Shown piece by piece: positions 62,103-64,000 of a stretch of 64,000 nt of DNA (positions are counted from its first letter, which is position 1; every line of letters starts with the position of its first letter). Source of the DNA: Adlercreutzia sp. ZJ304 (GTDB lineage: Bacteria; Actinomycetota; Coriobacteriia; Coriobacteriales; Eggerthellaceae); assembly GCF_011039075.1 (NCBI RefSeq), contig NZ_JAAKEG010000004.1, positions 1 to 64,000 of the forward strand, in the 5' to 3' direction. The notes under the pieces were generated by a model. The model saw only the letters and a program-made list of their open reading frames with translations. It was not told where the DNA came from and made no database searches. The position numbers and the translations under genes are program-made.

Positions 62103-63071
62103 ATGGCGAATCACAATTTGAAAGATATAGATTGTATCAACGACGAGGATTTGCATGGGTATGCTTTAGTAGAGGCATTTTGTGAAGCTATTTTGTTTGA
62201 GAGGGGTGCCTCTTCGCATACCGTCCGCAATTACAAAGCCGATCTTTTAGGATATTTGAGATGGGCACAACGTATGCAGATAGATCCTCTATCTGTAAAA
62301 CACAGGCAATTGCGAAGATATTTAGCCGATTTAGACGCTGCCGCCTATGAACGTACCACAATTAACAGGCATCTTTCTGCGTTGCGTTCGTTTTTTAAGT
62401 GGCTAGGCGCATCTCAGCTTGCCGACAAAGATCCCGCAGCTGCCATACAAGGACCTGCTAATCCTCATAAACTCCCCAAGCCTATGACAGATGCCGATGT
62501 GGAGCGTTTGCTGGATGTGCATATCTCCGCCATGCAGCAAGACGATTTAAATGCAATATCTATGGCGCGCGAAATGCGAGATCAAGCTATTCTGGAGTTT
62601 ATATATGCTTCCGGTGTGCGCGTATCGGAGGCTTCATCAGTAAGGCTTTTAGATGCAGATATACCTAATCGAATAGTAAAGGTATTTGGCAAAGGCTCTA
62701 AAGAACGCATCGTTTTAATTCATGATAAAGCAGCTCAGGCTATGAATGATTATTTATATCAAGCGCGTCCACTGTTGTTGAGTTCCAAAGATTGTGAATT
62801 CTTTTTCGTATCTTCTAGGGGCAATCGCTATTCTAGCGACAGTATAAGGCGTATGTTCAAACGTACTTTAGCTGCCGCTGGTTTAGATAGTGCGTATTCA
62901 CCACATTCGTTAAGACATGCTTTTGCTACCGATATGCTTGAAGGTGGTGCCGATTTGCGCAGCGTGCAGGAAATGTTGGGTCATTCAAATTTGTCCACTA
63001 CTCAAATATATACACATGTCTCGCCTGAACGATTAAGGTCGATTCACAGCATGGCTCATCCGCGAGCGTAA
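62103..63071 (+). CDS. xerC: Tyrosine recombinase XerC/XerD
   Basis: A 322-residue site-specific recombinase that resolves chromosome dimers at dif. An N-terminal core-binding (SAM-like) domain covers about 15-115. The catalytic residues are Arg173 (GVRVSE), the Lys in FGKGSKERIV, His268 and Arg271 (HSLRH), His294 (LGHSN) and Tyr303 (TQIYTHV). All are present. Its place after trmFO fits XerC, but XerD cannot be excluded. It could not be an integrase of a nearby element, since no element follows. Confidence 0.9.
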   Translation: MANHNLKDIDCINDEDLHGYALVEAFCEAILFERGASSHTVRNYKADLLGYLRWAQRMQIDPLSVKHRQLRRYLADLDAAAYERTTINRHLSALRSFFKWLGASQLADKDPAAAIQGPANPHKLPKPMTDADVERLLDVHISAMQQDDLNAISMAREMRDQAILEFIYASGVRVSEASSVRLLDADIPNRIVKVFGKGSKERIVLIHDKAAQAMNDYLYQARPLLLSSKDCEFFFVSSRGNRYSSDSIRRMFKRTLAAAGLDSAYSPHSLRHAFATDMLEGGADLRSVQEMLGHSNLSTTQIYTHVSPERLRSIHSMAHPRA

Positions 63072-63210
63072 GTGGTGCGGTAACGATACGTTTTCAAGAA
63101 TTTTCCAATAGTTACTCAATGTGGCTTTGAGCTATAAGGATGCGATTTATCCCGTTATCATCCGATATGTAAAAGGCTTAGCGACAAATTACTTACGATC
63201 GGGCGATATT

Positions 63211-63309
63211 ATGAGCAAGAGAAAAGCAAAAATGCTATTTGCAGCCGCGCTGGTAGCTTTAACATTTGCGCCATTTCTTACGCAAAGCGGTGGCATCGGC
63301 ATGATATGA
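63211..63309 (+). CDS. Possible small membrane or exported peptide, 32 residues
   Basis: A short frame starting MSKRKAKMLFAAALVALTFA and ending in TQSGGIGMI, with a basic start and a hydrophobic stretch. It could be a small membrane peptide, a truncated signal peptide or noise. GGGCGA lies upstream of the ATG. The frame can be extended up to a GTG at 63121 without good cause. Otherwise the 350-base gap between xerC and uvrA holds only the uvrA promoter and SOS box. Confidence 0.3.
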   Translation: MSKRKAKMLFAAALVALTFAPFLTQSGGIGMI

Positions 63310-63352
63310 GACGCAAAAACTCTATATCTCTAAGTAGATCTTTAAGATTTAA

Positions 63353-63381
63353 CGAACAAATTTTCGTATTTTTGCTAGAAT
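63353..63381 (+). promoter_or_regulatory. SOS (LexA) box and promoter of uvrA
   Basis: CGAACAAATTTTCG at 63353-63366 matches the Gram-positive LexA box CGAAC-N4-GTTCG at 9 of its 10 fixed positions. An extended -10, TGCTAGAAT, follows at 63373-63381, with the box where the -35 would be. LexA bound here would block RNA polymerase, as expected for uvrA. Confidence 0.7.
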
Positions 63382-63421
63382 GTTCGCGTAAGATTCATTG
63401 ATCTGTATGGAAGCGAGAAGA

Positions 63422-64000
63422 ATGTCGCAAAGCGAAATAGTTATAAAGGGCGCTCGTGAGCATAACCTTAAAAATATAGATTTAACCATACCGCGAGATA
63501 AACTAGTTGTCATTACCGGTCTTTCCGGCTCAGGAAAATCTAGTCTTGCCTTCGATACTATGTATGCCGAAGGGCAGCGTAGATATGTTGAAAGTCTTTC
63601 CAGCTATGCGCGGATGTTTTTAGGTCAAATGAACAAACCTGATATCGATTCTATAGACGGGCTTTCTCCTGCTGTATCTATTGACCAGAAGACTACATCT
63701 CGTAATCCTAGATCGACTGTGGGTACCACTACGGAAATATATGATTATCTTCGTTTGCTTTATGCGCGTGTAGGAATACCTCACTGTCCTGTTTGCGGGC
63801 GCGAAATAAAGCGTCAAACCACCGATCAAGTTACAGACGAGATTTTGGGATTAGGCTCTGATGATACACGCGCTATGATTATGGCTCCCGTTGTAACCGG
63901 GCGCAAAGGTGAATTCACAAAACTTTTTACCGACCTTCAAAAAGAAGGGTTCGTGCGCGTGCGTATTGATGGAGAAGTTGTACGTTTAGAAGGCGAACCC
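63422..64000 (+). CDS. uvrA: Excinuclease ABC subunit A, 5' part
   Basis: UvrA detects bulky DNA damage and loads UvrB. Only the first 193 residues lie in the window, and the frame is open to the end. It starts with [20 protein letters not shown], then Walker [15 protein letters not shown] (about 32-45), [19 protein letters not shown] and [13 protein letters not shown], all diagnostic, followed by the first zinc cysteines in HCPVCGR. The ATG at 63422 is preceded by AGCGAGAAG. The SOS box upstream predicts DNA-damage induction. Confidence 0.96.
   Translation, partial: MSQSEIVIKGAREHNLKNIDLTIPRDKLVVITGLSGSGKSSLAFDTMYAEGQRRYVESLSSYARMFLGQMNKPDIDSIDGLSPAVSIDQKTTSRNPRSTVGTTTEIYDYLRLLYARVGIPHCPVCGREIKRQTTDQVTDEILGLGSDDTRAMIMAPVVTGRKGEFTKLFTDLQKEGFVRVRIDGEVVRLEGEP

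Noticed and set aside
62103-63071. Xer gene as a phage integrase
   Set aside because: It lies in the standard housekeeping order after trmFO, has the length of XerC/XerD and has no element genes next to it.
1-64000. CRISPR array
   Set aside because: No set of regularly spaced direct repeats was seen; the three 16-mers at 18.7-19.4 kb are unevenly spaced and in both orientations.

Overview
The window is a continuous stretch of a bacterial chromosome, dense in housekeeping genes. The gene set points to an actinobacterium of the class Coriobacteriia: a modest, AT-leaning base composition, a primary sigma factor with a long basic N-terminal tail, MEP-pathway isoprenoid genes, PPDK with its regulatory protein, a CIRCE-type heat-shock operator, a SAM-I riboswitch and a T-box leader. 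This placement is an inference from gene content and style; no database search was possible.

Layout. Positions 1-92 are the end of a 5S rRNA. Then come tatA, greA-lysS, an aminotransferase, a secreted two-domain murein hydrolase (glucosaminidase plus NlpC/P60) and clpC behind a CIRCE operator. The minus-strand operon ispD-ispF-cysS (8.8-11.7 kb) is tightly coupled. A 97-residue orphan, mrp, tRNA-Ala, a SAM riboswitch with metK, priA, sigA and tRNA-Asn follow. From 18.6 to 20.6 kb lies the only clearly accessory stretch: inverted repeats, a thrice-repeated 16-mer, a transposase N-terminal remnant, an unrecognised lipoprotein and a low-molecular-weight tyrosine phosphatase, followed by a MATE exporter. 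An HD hydrolase, the Na+/Ser-Thr symporter sstT and tRNA-Leu are on the minus strand.

From 24.4 to 31 kb is a protein-quality-control and translation block: a trigger factor without a PPIase domain, clpP, clpX, valS, a zinc-ribbon membrane protein and thrS. A CPA2 antiporter faces trxA-trxB, then prfA-prmC, a purine nucleoside phosphorylase and a gamma-carbonic-anhydrase-like protein. A T-box leader with its own promoter and terminator controls ilvD-ilvB-ilvN-ilvC. Next comes the ribosome cluster rpsP-khpA-rimM-trmD, then lepB, glyQ-glyS, PPDK regulatory protein-ppdK-mtnA and azlC-azlD. The end holds rplS, rnhB, yraN, comM, dprA, trmFO, a Xer recombinase and the start of uvrA behind an SOS-type operator.

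I found no plainly new multi-gene system. The best leads are regulatory or architectural: the PPIase-less trigger factor, the CIRCE box overlapping the clpC promoter, the SAM riboswitch whose P1 stem contains the metK ribosome-binding site, the ilv T-box whose specifier and acceptor-binding bases look wrong for a branched-chain amino acid, and the repeat-rich accessory strip at 18.6-20.6 kb.
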